This document shows positions 32,301-45,275 of a stretch of DNA of 64,000 bases, piece after piece (the first letter of the stretch is position 1; each line of letters opens with the position of its first letter). The notes under the pieces were generated by a model. It ran no database searches, was not told where the DNA came from, and worked only from the letters and a program-made list of their open reading frames with translations. A program made the translations under genes and the position numbers. Source of the DNA: Spinacia oleracea (lineage: Eukaryota; Streptophyta; Magnoliopsida; Caryophyllales; Amaranthaceae); assembly GCF_020520425.1 (NCBI RefSeq), contig NC_079487.1, forward strand, positions 53,854,719-53,918,718, written 5' to 3'.

Positions 32301-35300
32301 CTATGATTTACCAGCAAGTGGACTTGGCTTCAGATAAGCGCCAGTACTTAGCCCCGAAGCTTTCTGTATATTGTGCCTGTAGGACTGTACTCCATTAGTT
32401 TGGCGGCTAAGTTGGCCTAAAAGTTGAGTCTCTCTTCTTACATTCCTTGTAGGCTCCTGTGGTACCTGAAGCTTCTCTAATGCTGTAACTAGCTCGTTCA
32501 TGCTCGGTCTTAACTTTGGATCAAATGATAGGCATTTTAAACCAAGGTTAGCCACCTTTATTGCATGATCCAGGGAGTACTGCCCTTCAATTCTTGGATC
32601 CAGAACACGAAATATTTTACGTTTGTTGCTCAGATAAGGTTTGGCCCATTCCACCAGCTTCTGTTCACCAGTAGGACGGTTCTTGTCTATCACACGCTTC
32701 CCGGATAACATTTCCACGAGGACAACCCCAAAACTATATATGTCACTCTTAGGAGTCAGATGACCTACATTAACACAACACGATGCATGTTAGCAAGGTT
32801 AACATGACATGAAAACAAACATTATAACAGTAGAGTTCCTTGATCTTTATATATAGTTCTATACTAATGTTCTATAACAGGAACATTTGCTTGCCACATG
32901 TCCTCTTCTTGCTTTTCCATCTTATTCCTTTCTTTTAGGCCTCCTTCACTCCCTATGTATTATCCTCTCCAAATGAAGGAATTATGTCCTAAGACATTCC
33001 GGCAATTACTAAATATAAATAGGAATTAATTATGAAAATAATAAGTTAATTATTTTAGTAATCATATTTGCTTGCTAGAGAATAAATGTGATTAGTAGGA
33101 CAATATTGATCGGGCCTACAACTAAATTACATTAATCCTATGAGGTCACGCAATGCAACACTAGTTGAATAAAAGTAAACAACTAGTGTACAGTGGTCCT
33201 TGTACCAATCGGCCATAAGGGAAAGGGTATAGAGATTTGACTCTCCTAGTTAACCTAAAACTCTAATATTATATATTGATACAATATTAAGTTTTACATA
33301 CATCAAGTTAATCACTAACTTTGAAACAAAAAATAAACCCAAAACCCTTCCCAGGAAAACGCCGTTCATACCACCATCAAAAGCAAGAGAAGTTTTTCTC
33401 TTCCGTTCTAGTGTTCAACTGGTGTTCGTGGACTAAATAGAGGAGCAACACTTGGGGCTCTAACATCTTCGAAGCTTGCATACAAACAGGAGAACACGCT
33501 ACAAAGGTGATTATGCTTTCATCATAATCTGATTCATATTATTGTTATGCATGTGATCCTGTGGTAGATGTTAGGAAATTGTTTCCTGAAATTCCGCTTT
33601 ATGCATCTATATTATCTACAGTGGTATCAGAACCATTTCATAGCTCTAACCAAGTTTTCTCCGGTTTTGATCTTTCACCAAATTTCAAAGGTCTCTAAGT
33701 TATGTATCCATATCGATGTTCTCTCATTCTGATAAGGTGTACCTATTGAATTGCTTTCAATTTTGGTCATCTTCAAGTGCCACACACCGGCAGGCATTCA
33801 TGGTCAAATTCGATAATAAAACCACTCCAGATCATGCTTCTGGATTCTCACTACCATGGTCGATGGGTGACAACATCTGTCACTCTTTCATTCTCAAATT
33901 CCCTCACGGATTTGTAATTAGGTGATTTTGCATGTATGAAATTTGTAAAATTTGATTTCTTCTTTAAGATCGGCAATATTATTCCTGTCAACTAGTTGTA
34001 GGTAAACATGGGCGATATTGATGGTGAATTTGACCGGTTACGCTCAACGGCTATGAAGGCAACACTTTGGGGGAGTTTGGATGGGTGGAACCAGAAAAGC
34101 GAAAGGGAATACAAACCCCTAACGGCCCGTTTGGTAGCCGGTACTAAATGGTGGGAATGAAAATAAATCCAAGTGTTATCCGGCAAGAAAATAACATCAT
34201 GATGTTCATCGTAATGAAATTTTGTCTCAAACTTGGTGTTTTTATTCATAAATTTGCATTCCCACCTAATACCATTCCCAAATAGTGATGGATGGTAATG
34301 AAAATTTATAAAGAAAATGAGATAATGTTGAGTGAACTAGCATTACCACTCCCATTGACATCATTTATGATCGGTCACCAAATGGATGGTGATACCCTTA
34401 GTGATTGTTTGGTTGGAAAAAAATTTAGCATTCCCTTACCCCACATTTCTGTTTTGAGTTCCCCAACTTTGGTTTATCACCATTCCAACACCCCTCTTAG
34501 GACTTGGATTCCCCACCCAACTTGAGCTTCACATCTCAGCCCCAACCACCTACCAACTGAACTTCTACCAACCACCGGCCTTCAGCCCATCTCCGAGTAC
34601 CCGGCGTCTACGACTCCACCGCAGTCACGGTGACCAAACAACCCAATCCTACCACCACTCACCTTCTTAACCCTACTTCATCCCTCACAACAAGTCACTA
34701 ACAACTCAACCCACACTTCCACCGGCCACCACCACGGCACCAGACTCCCATAAAATACTCACCTTCATACTCTGCCCCCATAAATAGCCACCAGCAACAC
34801 CTTAAAAAATTACCAAACTAACCCAAGAAAAAAATTCGAATAAAACTTCAAATCTGCTAGTTTTTTGCCATTAACATTGAGAGAAAGAGATGATTGTGAG
34901 ATGGTCAAATTCGACTATTGAAGCTCTCGATCTAGAGTTTCAATGGTCAAATCCGATAACCAAAGCCAGATGATGGAAGATGGTGGGGATGGAGGAAGAT
35001 AGCAGTGATGGACAATGGAAATGGTGGAGATGGAGAAAGGAAGATGGTTGGCAATATATTTTATAGTAGTTAGCTCTGTAGATGACGACTGAAGATGGTG
35101 GAAATGCTTTTCAATTTCCCTTTCTTTAGGTGAACCAAAAGCCCCTTAGTGCTTTTCACGACAAGACTAAATTATTTTTTTGTATTTAAAAGGACTATAA
35201 ATTCGAATTTTAAGGTAATTGAGGTTGTAACTTTAAAGTTTAACACCATTGTAACTACAAGATTTTCTAGATAAATTATGGGAATCACGTGCCAAACTAC

Positions 35301-38300
35301 CATAAATGTAAAATCCTTATGGAACGACGCAAGTAGATTTTTATATAGTAATGTATTTTGGAGATAAAAATACATTTACTAGTATATAATTTGGCATTTT
35401 TCACGGAACTTAATTCTATCGATTTGAAGGTCTTGCAACCTGCCAACAACTGGCACTAAAAACAACACCCAGCAGCAAAATGTATTAGCCTATAGCACCA
35501 TGCAGGTAGCACTCAACAACGTAAGCTGCAAACCTGTTAATTCTGCAGTTCTTCAGTATTTCTTTTTAAACCATTTCATTAATATAGGAAATTGAAAAGA
35601 TTTAAGAAACAGATTAGTATTTCCATATTGAATTTTAGGTAACTCATTACTTATTCCTAAGCATTCCCAATTATTGACATTTTCAGTTACATTTTTTAGT
35701 ATTCCCCCTCACTGCATTGACTATTGAGATTTTAATGCATGTATGTATATACTCTAGTTATGTGATTCCATCATTCCCTTGTTCACACTTCACAACTGTT
35801 CAAATCACTACAAATGGCAAGGATCAAGCACAACAATGTATGCCTCAAAAACAACTTGCAAGGAACAAGCACCAAACAAGAGGAGGGAAGAAAAGTAAGA
35901 ACCTAGCAACAAATTGATACAAACAGCCAACATATAAGTAAAAAATAAAATAAAATACTATGGAGTAATACTGTAATACCAATGAATAACATCATTTGCA
36001 GATCCCATGGACGGGCACAACAACATAAGACGCATTCATTGACATTATATCAAGTGGATAGGTTCACAGATGGTGAAAAACCCCCAAAACCAAAACATGG
36101 CTATTTCCTCAAGGCATTTGCAGATACATTGGAATGGAAAACAATAAATTTTTGTTTTGTTATGTATAAATTTATGTTTGACTCAAACAAGGATGTGTTT
36201 TTAACTATGTTAAAGAATCTTTTTCTATGGAAACACTACCTCATTTTATTGTCATTTATTTTGATTGGATGGAAACACTACCTCTTTTAGCAAATGAACA
36301 GATATTTTTAAAAAAATATCCCAACAAAAATTTACATCTAAAACAAATTGCACAAGGGAAAAAAAATCAACAACAACAAAGCCTTAGTCCCAAAATGTTT
36401 TGGGGTCGGCTAACATGAAACGTCGTAGGAGATCGTCATTGTCACCAATCAAACCAGAAAGGAGCGGTAAGTTAAAAGAATAAACAAGGAAGAGGGTGCA
36501 TAAGGGAAAATATCTATAAATAAAATATCCGTGCATCACACAAGCTGAAAACTTAGCAGGTGCATTAATGGACTATGAGACAATTAAACTCCAAAAATAT
36601 ACTCAACCTCTCAACAATTCCAGAGCCATAGAACTCAACTAGTGGGACCACTGCTGACTTAAGGCATATGGAAAAGCTAGAACTTAGAGTATGATATTTG
36701 ATCTTAAAGAAAGGCACATGACTTTATGTTTTAGAAAAAATCATGTACAGTGCATAATTTTAGCAATGTCTTTTTCACCCCACTTACGTTCAAGAACCAA
36801 AAACATCTGGAATAGGGTTTCAAAATTTTCAAGTATTGTACCAATGTTGAGGCTCAAGATCTTAAAAGTGGTTCCTGTGACGAGGCTTCTTTCTCTGTTT
36901 GGGGCTGCATAGGTGTTTCTTCTGTTCCTTGTTCTCTAGTTGTACCGGTAAACGAACTCTACTTGTTTCGGAAATATTACATTCATTTTACTTCGTTTTA
37001 CATTTATTTGCAGAGCCTTGTTTCATGTAGCTTCCAGGGGAAAATCTTAGTAGATAAGGAGTTACTTTTTTTTTTACTTTTCCTTTAATCGGCATGGAAA
37101 ACCACCAAACTTGTTCTTTATGTTACTTCGATACTTCATTTTGTCTTACGTTCCCCAGTCCAGTGTTTGTTTGAAATTGAACCCCAAGGGGATTAAAATG
37201 CCCTAGGCAAGTTTTTTCTGATGAGATACATTGAGGCTCATACTTAAGGTACATTGGGCCTCATAGTTAAGAGCAAGGTTATCAAAATCGGGATTGTACT
37301 TTGAATCGAAAGGGACTCTTAGAATCGAACGTAAAATCGTAAGATTCTACGAACAAGTGTAATCAAGATTTTATTCTCAAATTTCAATGGAAGTGCTTAG
37401 ATTAAAGGTAAAAAACTTAACAACTGAAATAATTTCAATGGAGTAGCTAATTAAGCAATAATTAACAATATTTATCTATTAATGACTTTCTCAGCATGAT
37501 TCAAATTTATGTGGTTTTCGCTAGACAAGAAAGAAGTGTAGAAGTGTAAGATCATATTTGGATCGTAGAATCGTAGGATCTACGAATTGAATAGCGATTT
37601 TAATAACCATGCTTAAAGCATTAAGATGCAGTGACTACTAATAATCAAAAGGATATGCGACAATGTTAAAATGCATGGCATTCGCAAATAGGAACCTTAA
37701 GACACTAACAGAACTTGGAAACTATACCTGTTGCGACATATTCTGGTGCAGCGTAGCCATGAGTTCCCATGACCCTCGTAGAAACATAGCTTTTGTCATC
37801 AGAAGGTCCATCCCTGGCTAACCCAAAATCAGATAGTTTTGCATTGTAGTTCTGGAAATTTGACAAAATAATAAATAATCAATCACAAAATCTAAGTCCT
37901 TTATTCAAACAAAATGTCATGAAGTAAGCACAGTATCTTGTATACCACGTCAAGTAAGATATTTGAAGTCTTGAAGTCTCGATAAATAACTCTGGCTTCA
38001 TCACTGTGAAGAAAAGCAAGCCCCTTGGCAGCGCCAAGAGCTATCTTCATTCTTAGGCTCCAAGAAAGAGGCTGGAAATGTGCAGACCCTGTCACCCAAA
38101 AATATTATAAACGCAATCAGTAACTTACAGATTACAGCAGACATTTAGACACGAAGAGAAAAATAAACATGAGTAAAAAAACTCACTTCTAAATAGATGG
38201 TTCTCCATGCTCCCACGAGGCATGAACTCATACACCAGTAGCCGATGCTCCTCTTCTAAGCAATAACCAATCAATCTCACAAGATTTGGATGACGTAATT

Positions 38301-39584
38301 GCCCCAAATAGTTAATTTCCGTCTGTCAATTAAAACATTACTGTAGAAAGTCAAGTTGCTCACTCATTCGGCATACTCTAGGAACCCAAGGAAGGTACAC
38401 AAGTTGCACAATTTTATTTGCAGATATTTAGAATTGAGAAACCAAGAATTACTTAGTTATATCAGACAATGATACAAGCAAGTTTTTCAGAGGAGCAAGA
38501 AAACAACAAAGGTAGAGCAGTTGAGACCACAGGGATTGTAAAGGGTAGCATTCACATAAAGAATAGAATCAACAGCTAGACAAAAGTGATGATTTTTCAT
38601 ACTCACCAGCCACTCTTTATGACCTTGAGGCCCTTCTTGGTTAAGCCTCTTAACAGCAATCACCATACCGGTTCCAGGCTTACTGGGAGTAAGAGAATGC
38701 TCATCAATCCACCCCTTGAACACGGCACCAAACCCACCTTCTCCCAGCACACTATCAGGACGGAAGTTCCGAGTTGATGTCTTCAGTTCATTGAAGCTGA
38801 AGTTCTTCAAATTCGAAGATTGTAAAATCTCACCCTCACTTCGAGGAGTCTGGGGCGTTGATGCAGTCGAGATTTTGCTGTTTGACCCACTACAATCATT
38901 TCCATTCTTGCTACCAGTTCTCGAGCTAAACCCTGCAACAGATCCAGAGTAATTTATTTACACAAATTAATGTTCATAAACTGTCAATCATACAATTATT
39001 ATCTATGCATCATTATGGAAATACCATCATACTGTTGAAATCTACATTACCCGGCTCATAGTTATACCTTAAAGTATCTATCATATGTTGGATACTTGAA
39101 AAACTTCAATTTGGACAAAAATCATGCAAATTTCCGTATAAAAGTCATGTCCAACACTTGGTCGCATACCCGTTACCCGTGTGGTTGTATCGGGCATGTC
39201 CGAGTAACATAAGTTACAATCCAAAAATATGGATTATTCCTCTTGTGAAAACTAAAGAAAAGATTCCAAATGATGAATACGAAGTATAACAAAGGCAAAG
39301 CAATAACAATAACAAAATTTAATCTAAGGTCTACTTCATGAGTCATGACAGCACAATTTATTAAACTATAGAACATGATTGTTATCAATATTAAATACAA
39401 AATTCAACAAAATCATGCAAAACAACCGACAGAATATATAAATAAAACTTCTAAACTTATCCAATATCAGTATAAATCAACAATAATAAATAAAAAAAAA
39501 AAATAAAAAAAAAATGAAGAACATAAATTTACCAGTGTGAAGGGGGCTTTCAGCTTTGATCCGATTACTCCAGCAAGCTCCCAT
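32301..39584 (-). CDS. PBL/APK1-like receptor-like cytoplasmic kinase (RLCK VII type), 6 exons
   Basis: Exons in gene order: 39584-39533, 38932-38607, 38322-38187, 38088-37946, 37851-37728, 32764-32301. All junctions are GT-AG with matching phases; 1245 nt give 414 residues plus stop. The N-terminus [14 protein letters not shown] has Gly2 for myristoylation and Cys4 for palmitoylation, so membrane anchoring is expected. The kinase domain shows the glycine loop [12 protein letters not shown] (80-91), Lys112, the active-site motif [13 protein letters not shown] (Asp209), DFG (227-229), the activation-loop segment [18 protein letters not shown] and APE (254-256). All catalytic residues are present, so it should be active. 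Family members relay signals from pattern-recognition and other surface receptors. The last intron (5 kb) carries an LTR fragment and a MITE. The exact paralogue is not determined. Confidence 0.93.
32974..33960 (+). mobile_element. LTR-retrotransposon fragment in kinase intron 5
   Basis: An LTR-like block starts TGAAGGAATTATGTCC (32974) and ends ATTATCTACA (33620). It is followed at once by GTGGTATCAGAACC (33621-33634), a near-standard tRNA-Met primer-binding site. A few hundred bases of leader-like sequence follow; no gag, pol or second LTR is present. The family differs from the main Copia group here. It lies antisense to the kinase gene. The right limit is approximate. Confidence 0.65.
34068..35143. 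mobile_element. Probable MITE in kinase intron 5
   Basis: The left end GGGGGAGTTTGGATGGGTGG and inverted right end AAGGGGCTTTTGGTTCACCT resemble the ends of the element at 17899-18669. A second MITE-like end (CGGCCCGTTTGGTAGCCGGT, about 34123) suggests nesting. Limits are approximate and no clean target duplication was found. Confidence 0.4.
36362..36420 (+). mobile_element. SINE/LINE tail fragment
   Basis: CAACAACAACAAAGCCTTAG then TCCCAAAATGTTTTGGGGTC and GGCTAACATGAA. This is the same tail that appears reversed at 19037-19080, a widespread plant non-LTR retroposon 3' region. No body was delimited. Confidence 0.5.
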
Positions 39585-40514
39585 AGAAATTCAAGAAATT
39601 GAGCAAACTTGTGAACAAACTCCACCTAACAAAACACCCAAGTTGAGTATACACACTAATCTTGTGTTCTATAATTAAAAATAATAATACAGTAATTTAA
39701 TTAAATAAAACCCAAGTTGGTTCACGAAGATCAGGTGGAAAAACACTAACTGGGTACAACTTTTATGCAGCACCCTAAAAATTAGGTAGCCATGTCTCTC
39801 GTTTAATCTCTCCTACAACTCTGAACTTTCTCTCTCTAGAAATACTTTTCTCTCCAGGCGTGGGTGTTTTGACTAGGAATGCAGTTCGGACACGAAAAAG
39901 ATTCTTCTATTATTTATTTTCTTGAGTTGATTGAGATATTATGGGGATTTTCGGTGAAAGTTTGGGATTATTTTTTTTAATTCAAGAAAAAAAAGGGGGG
40001 GTTTGCCGTTATTGTTCTCATTTAGTTGGGATTGTAAAATGGAAAGTGTGGGATGTAGTGATGTAGGTGGAAAGTTCTTTGGCTGGCTTAGGGAGGTGCG
40101 TGCGCGTTTGGATCGTCTACAGTCTAAGACTTTTTAATCTACAGTCGGGTTAATCACAACCCTTGTTTTATGGAGCGTTTGATATATGTGAAAGGGAATA
40201 GAAGGTGGGGTATGGGTTGCGACTTGAGAATTGTTGATTAGAACTTCAATGCAATATTACATTTTCATTGTTTATTAAGTGGCGGATTGATGGGAATGGA
40301 GTGAGAATAAAAGATAAATTACTATCCTTCAAAAAAATAAAAAGATAAATTACTAAAATCTTTTCACAATTTTCTTTTCTTTTGGTTTCATTAATGGTTA
40401 ATTGGTCATTTGTATATTCCATCTTAATTCTCATCTCATTCCTCTGCCACCATGTTGACGCTATAAGCTAACAAGCAATAGCACGTTATCTTGAAGTGTG
40501 ATCAAGGTGACTAA
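39585..40514 (-). promoter_or_regulatory. 5' flank and probable promoter of the kinase gene
   Basis: Upstream of the ATG at 39584 the minus strand has a GA-rich stretch (39800-39860, read as CTCTCT on plus) typical of plant 5' leaders. An AG acceptor-like site near 39625 could mark a leader intron. No clear TATA box was found. The part beyond about 40000 is AT-rich with a MITE-like look but no paired ends, and runs up to the Harbinger element. Confidence 0.35.
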
Positions 40515-41062
40515 GAGCACCATCAATTGTGAGTTACTTCTAACTCACAACACCTTCTCAGCTCACCATTGAGGAGGGTGACTCACAACAATACCATAGG
40601 AAGGGGATGCAACCTCTGAAGGGGAACCTAATGCGCGGGACCCACGTTACATCCATCTTGAATCGTCGTCGTTAATCGCTGAAATTTTTTTAAAAAAAAA
40701 ATTATTACATGACACTGCTGACGCGCGTCAGCATTATTCTGCGGTCCAACCAAAATTTGACAAGTGTCCCTTGCAAGAATCATTTGGCTGGGTTTATTTG
40801 ATTTCAACGGTAACAATGCATGAAACAATGGTAACAATGCAACGGCTATTATTTTTCACTCGTTAATTTTATAACTTTCACTTGATAACTTATTTAAATT
40901 TTTTTCAAATAAATAATTACACCAAAGGCATTCTTGTAATTTTATCTATAAATAGAGTCTAATATTGATATATATAGTTTTGCATCCTTTAAATTTTACC
41001 CTCTCTTTATCATTGTAAAATCAAATTTATATAGTATTCACATATAAAAATATTTCGTAATT

Positions 41063-42412
41063 ATGGATCTTAATAATCCTAATTACGAAAGTGGTTCCTC
41101 TCAAAATAATCCAGACTACCAATCTTCCAATTCTCCAAATTTCCAAATTAATTTCCTTTTGATCCAAATAACCTTACTAATCCAAATGCTCAAAGGATGT
41201 TATTTTATAACATGCCTAACCAACCAATGCATCCAAACCAACAATTTGTACAACAATTCCCAAATCAATTTTCAAACCCAAATTCCCACAACAATTCCCA
41301 AATCAATTTCCAAATCAAAATTTTCCACAAATTCCCCAAAATTATCCATTTGGTTTTATGTTCTCAATGTCACAACAATATGGTGTAAACCAAATAATTC
41401 AAAATAGTCCAACAACTCCCGGGGGAGAAAGAAGCAGTAACCTAACCCCACCCGAAGATCCAAGCTAAGGGGTTCACAACAAGCTGATGATGATGTTGAT
41501 GGTGCTAATGATGATGCTGATGATTATGTTGTTGGAACTCCGTATAAAAGCAACACCATTATGTCGAGAGAAAAATGGGGTGCAAAAGAAGATGACGCAC
41601 TCATCTCGGCTTGGATAGAATGTGCAGTTGAAGATCCAGAGACGGCAACGGATCAAAGTTAATTGGCTATAATATGGAGAAACATTATGGCCTTGTATGA
41701 TCAAGCTAGAGAAGATAATCCATCCACCATGCGCCCTAGAAGTTTGAGATCTATGAAAAGTCGGTGGGGAAGAACAAATAGATATGTGAGTACATGGGTT
41801 GGTTGCTATGCTGAGGCAATAAACGGACATAAGAGTAGCACCAACACTCATGATGAGATGACTGAAGCTCATGAAATATATAGAGGGACGTGTAATGGTT
41901 CACGCTTTGGTTTAATTGGTTGTTGGGAGACGTTGAGAGACTTAGACAAATGGAGACCAATAGACCTAGAAGTACCTTCTAGTGGTGGTGGCAGTTCGAA
42001 AAGATCAGAACCTGATACTCCAATTGATGAAGGTCCAATAACTCGTACTCGTCGTCGTCGTCGTCCTGATGGGGTGAAAAAAGCAAAAAGGAAAGGTAAA
42101 TCTGTTGCTAGTTATGGAATTCAAAATGTTGGTAGTTCTGAAATTCAAATTTTAGAATCTTTTACTACTCAAGCCCTGTCAAAGATGAATGTGATAAAAG
42201 AAAAACACAAAGATGTTGATGAGAGGCGTATTGATTTAGCGGAACGTATGCTCGAGTATCAAAAGGAACGAGATGCCATCAAAGCTCGGAAAAAAGAGGG
42301 GGAAATGAGGTTCAAGTTATTCAGTGTCCTTCTTGCAAAACCAAATCTATCTGAAGACGAAAAAGAAAGTTATCTGAAATTAACGCAAGAATTTGCACAT
42401 CCTTTAGGCTAG
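41063..42412 (+). pseudogene. Harbinger ORF1 (SANT/trihelix-like protein), disrupted
   Basis: An Asn/Pro/Gln-rich N-terminus lies partly in another frame, so a frameshift is present. A SANT/trihelix-like domain follows, recognised by REKWGAKEDDALISAWIEC and later tryptophans (IWRNI, RSMKSRWGR). In-frame stops include 41405-41407 and 41660-41662. The downstream 249-residue stretch (41663-42412) stays open, with a basic RTRRRRR patch and a long charged helix. In active elements this protein helps transposase bind DNA and enter the nucleus. This copy cannot make the full protein. Confidence 0.75.
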
Positions 42413-43017
42413 TTTAGACATCAATTAAGTTAGCCAAACTATCTATATTATGCTAGTTTTAATTGATGTAATGTTACCTTTATTGTTTTAAATTTCCTTT
42501 CTAACATTTTATTGTTATTTCTTAATGTAATGAAGTTCATGTTTTTATTATAATTTCTCTATTTCTATTAACTTTAAAAATTATTTCTTGCAAATAATAA
42601 TATTATTAATATTAACTCCACAATGAGAAATATTCTATACACCTGCAAAATTTACTGCATGCTACATTGAAATGTCACATTTGATACATTGAATTGTCAG
42701 AAAATTATCATCTTTTACAGTTATGTGTGCCCATACATTGAATTGTCACATAAAAGAAATCTACAAACCTTATCAGAAATCTAAACTTTTGGAGTTGGTT
42801 CCCCTTTTATTGAATTATCAATGAAGAAAATCTGTAAACCTTATAAAAATCACATTTGTTATACTTTTGTGCCCGTACATCATAAACAATAGTTATTTGC
42901 TTTGAATTATTTTCTCAAGGTCTATATAAGGGGGTTTTACTTCATAGTTCAACACACAAATATAAGTATCATTTCTGCAACAAAACACTCTCCTCCTCTC
43001 AACAAAAAATATCATAA

Positions 43018-44401
43018 ATGAACTCTGATTCAAATTCTTCTAGTTCATCTAGTTCGGGGTTATTTGACTACATGGTGAACGACTTTGTAGAGTGACATGA
43101 ATCAATTACTGTAAGGCGAAAAGAAGATGAATTGATCGAGGAAGCGATCAATACATCTGTTGTTCCCCTTGTAACCTCTACTTACCAGGTCCCCTTCACT
43201 CCTGAACCTACGTACCAAAGGTGGTATGTACCAAAAGATCGAGAAGATGCTGATATACGGTTATATAATGACTACTTTAGTCCCCGACCATTGTACATAG
43301 ACGATATGTTTCGCCGACGATTTCGCATGCGTAAAAATGTGTTCACATGCATTGTTAACCAGCTAAGAGAAAGTAATGTTTACTTTCAACAAAGGCCAGA
43401 TGCCACCGGAAGATTAGGTGCATCCCCCCTCCAAATATGCACTGCAGCAATTTGAATGTTAGCATACGGTACATCAGTCGATGCAGTTGACGAATATCTT
43501 AAACTCGTGTCAAGTACTGCAAGGGAATGTCTCTCTCACTTTGTTGAAGGGGTCGTCTCTGAATTTGGACCGGAGTACTTGAGGAGGGTAAATACTACGG
43601 ATACTGAGCTACTCCTCTGGGAAAGTCATATTCGTGGATTTCCTGGCATGATGGGAAGCATTGATTCCATGCATTGGGAGTGGAAAAATTGTCCACGTGC
43701 ATGGAAAGGAATGTATCAAGGGAGAAGTAAAACAACGACTATAATCTTAGAGGCTGTTGCTTCACAAGACTTGTGGATATGGCATGCTTTCTTTGGTACA
43801 CCAGGTTCTTGTAATGATATAAATGTCCTCTAGCGGTCGTCAGTGTTATCTGATATTTGTGAGGGTAGAGCTACAGAGGTTAGCTTCAATGTCAATGGAA
43901 ATACATACAATATGGGATATTATCTTACCGACGGTATCTATCCAAAATGGGAAACATTTATCCCAACAATCAAACATCCACAAACCGGCAAGCACAAATT
44001 ATTTACCAAGAAGCAATAGAGTTACCGAAAGGACGTTGAACGTGCCTTTGGAGTGTTACAAGATTTGCAATAATACGTCAACCAGGTCTAGCTTGATCGA
44101 CTGAAATTTTATGGAAATCGTAATGGCATGTATTATCATGCACAATACGATTTTCGAAAATGAGCGAGATGGATATTTTCATTACGATGCATTGAAATTT
44201 ATCAATGATCAACCTCAAAATGTAGTCGGATCATGAAACGGTAACAACAACCAACCATTTACCGGGAGAAATGGACGATTGGATAGGCTCAATTTAAGTG
44301 GTTATATGGCGAACAGAAATAATGTTCGTGATAGGGAGACCCATATTGCATTAAAAAATGACTTGGTTGAGCATATATGGGGTCGTTTCGGCAACGAATG
44401 A
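43018..44401 (+). pseudogene. Harbinger transposase (DDE_Tnp_4 type), disrupted
   Basis: From the ATG at 43018 one frame runs through most of the gene, broken only by nonsense codons (43093-43095, 43453-43455, 43831-43833 and at least three after 44010). A frame change near the end leads to the final FGNE stop at 44401. The catalytic triad is visible: first Asp in GSIDSMHWEWKNCP, second Asp in GSCNDINVL, Glu in DVERAFGVL. The enzyme cuts and pastes Harbinger DNA at TTA/TAA sites; this copy is inactive. Confidence 0.8.
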
Positions 44402-44969
44402 AAAGATTAAGAAGACCAAAGTCGTTGTTAATGTAGATTGTATTTTAAAAGTTTATGCATTTCATTGTTTTATAAATTATGTGATCTAAATTTTATTTTA
44501 TTTTAATTTTCATTTCGAATTCAAAATAAATAAATTAAATAGATTATATATTTAAGTGCTTATTAATATTAAACAAAATGCTTTAATTAAAAAATAATAA
44601 TTAACGATGTCATTAGTTTTATTAATTAATTATATAAGCTCAACTCTTCATTGATTGTTCCTTTAAGTCATAGTGTTCTTTTCAGTCTACATTTACTATT
44701 CGTTTACTCTTCCTCCATTGTTCTTTTTTAATAGTTACTATTCTTTTGATTCTTTATTGGTTAGAGAATAAATGGTGGGGTATTGATAAAATTAGGAGAG
44801 AGAGTGGTGGGCAATCTCACCATTGTAGAAAAATAAATGAGGTGACTCATAATAGTGACTCAAGATAGTGGAAAGTGATGTGGATGATGATGCGGAAGAG
44901 AGATAAGATCATGTATGATTGTGAGTAAGTAGGGTAGTGACTTACCACTACTCATGCTCTAAGGGTACT

Positions 44970-45275
44970 TGTGAGGGGGTCGAAAAACACGACGAGCCTT
45001 TAAAAAATACGGTCTGCACGCCTTTCCCTTTTGGATGTGGCAAGCATATTAAGTATAACAGGGACTAACTGTGGGCATTAGCCTCTTTTTACTAGTCTGT
45101 AGGAGTCGTCATTCAGTTTTACAACAACATTGAAGAAAACTGACAAAACCCGGTTGTCGTGATATGCCTGAAGTGTAAACATATTTGACTCACAACGGCC
45201 ATAGGTTCCCTTGTGATCCTTGTTGTGGAGATCGCTCAACGTACATCCAACGAAGCAGAGATTGAGAGTTCGGGG
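44970..45275 (+). other. Unidentified repeat, left part (interrupted by Copia element)
   Basis: Non-coding. Begins TGTGAGGGGGTCGAAAAACA. It resumes after the Copia insertion at 55486, as the shared CGGGG duplication shows. It could be an LTR of a Gypsy-type element ending at TGTAGACGTCTACA (56723-56736), but no matching partner or protein was found. Confidence 0.3.

Larger units (their letters stand above)
40515..44959 (+). mobile_element. Complete PIF/Harbinger element, coding capacity broken
   Basis: A 4445-bp element with terminal repeats beginning GAGCA on both sides, subterminal GTGAGT/ACTCAC motifs, and the trinucleotide duplication TAA (40512-40514 and 44960-44962). It carries the two genes expected for this superfamily, in the same direction: a SANT/trihelix-like DNA-binding protein and a DDE transposase. 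Both are interrupted by nonsense codons. The element lies between the kinase gene and the Copia block. Confidence 0.85.
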
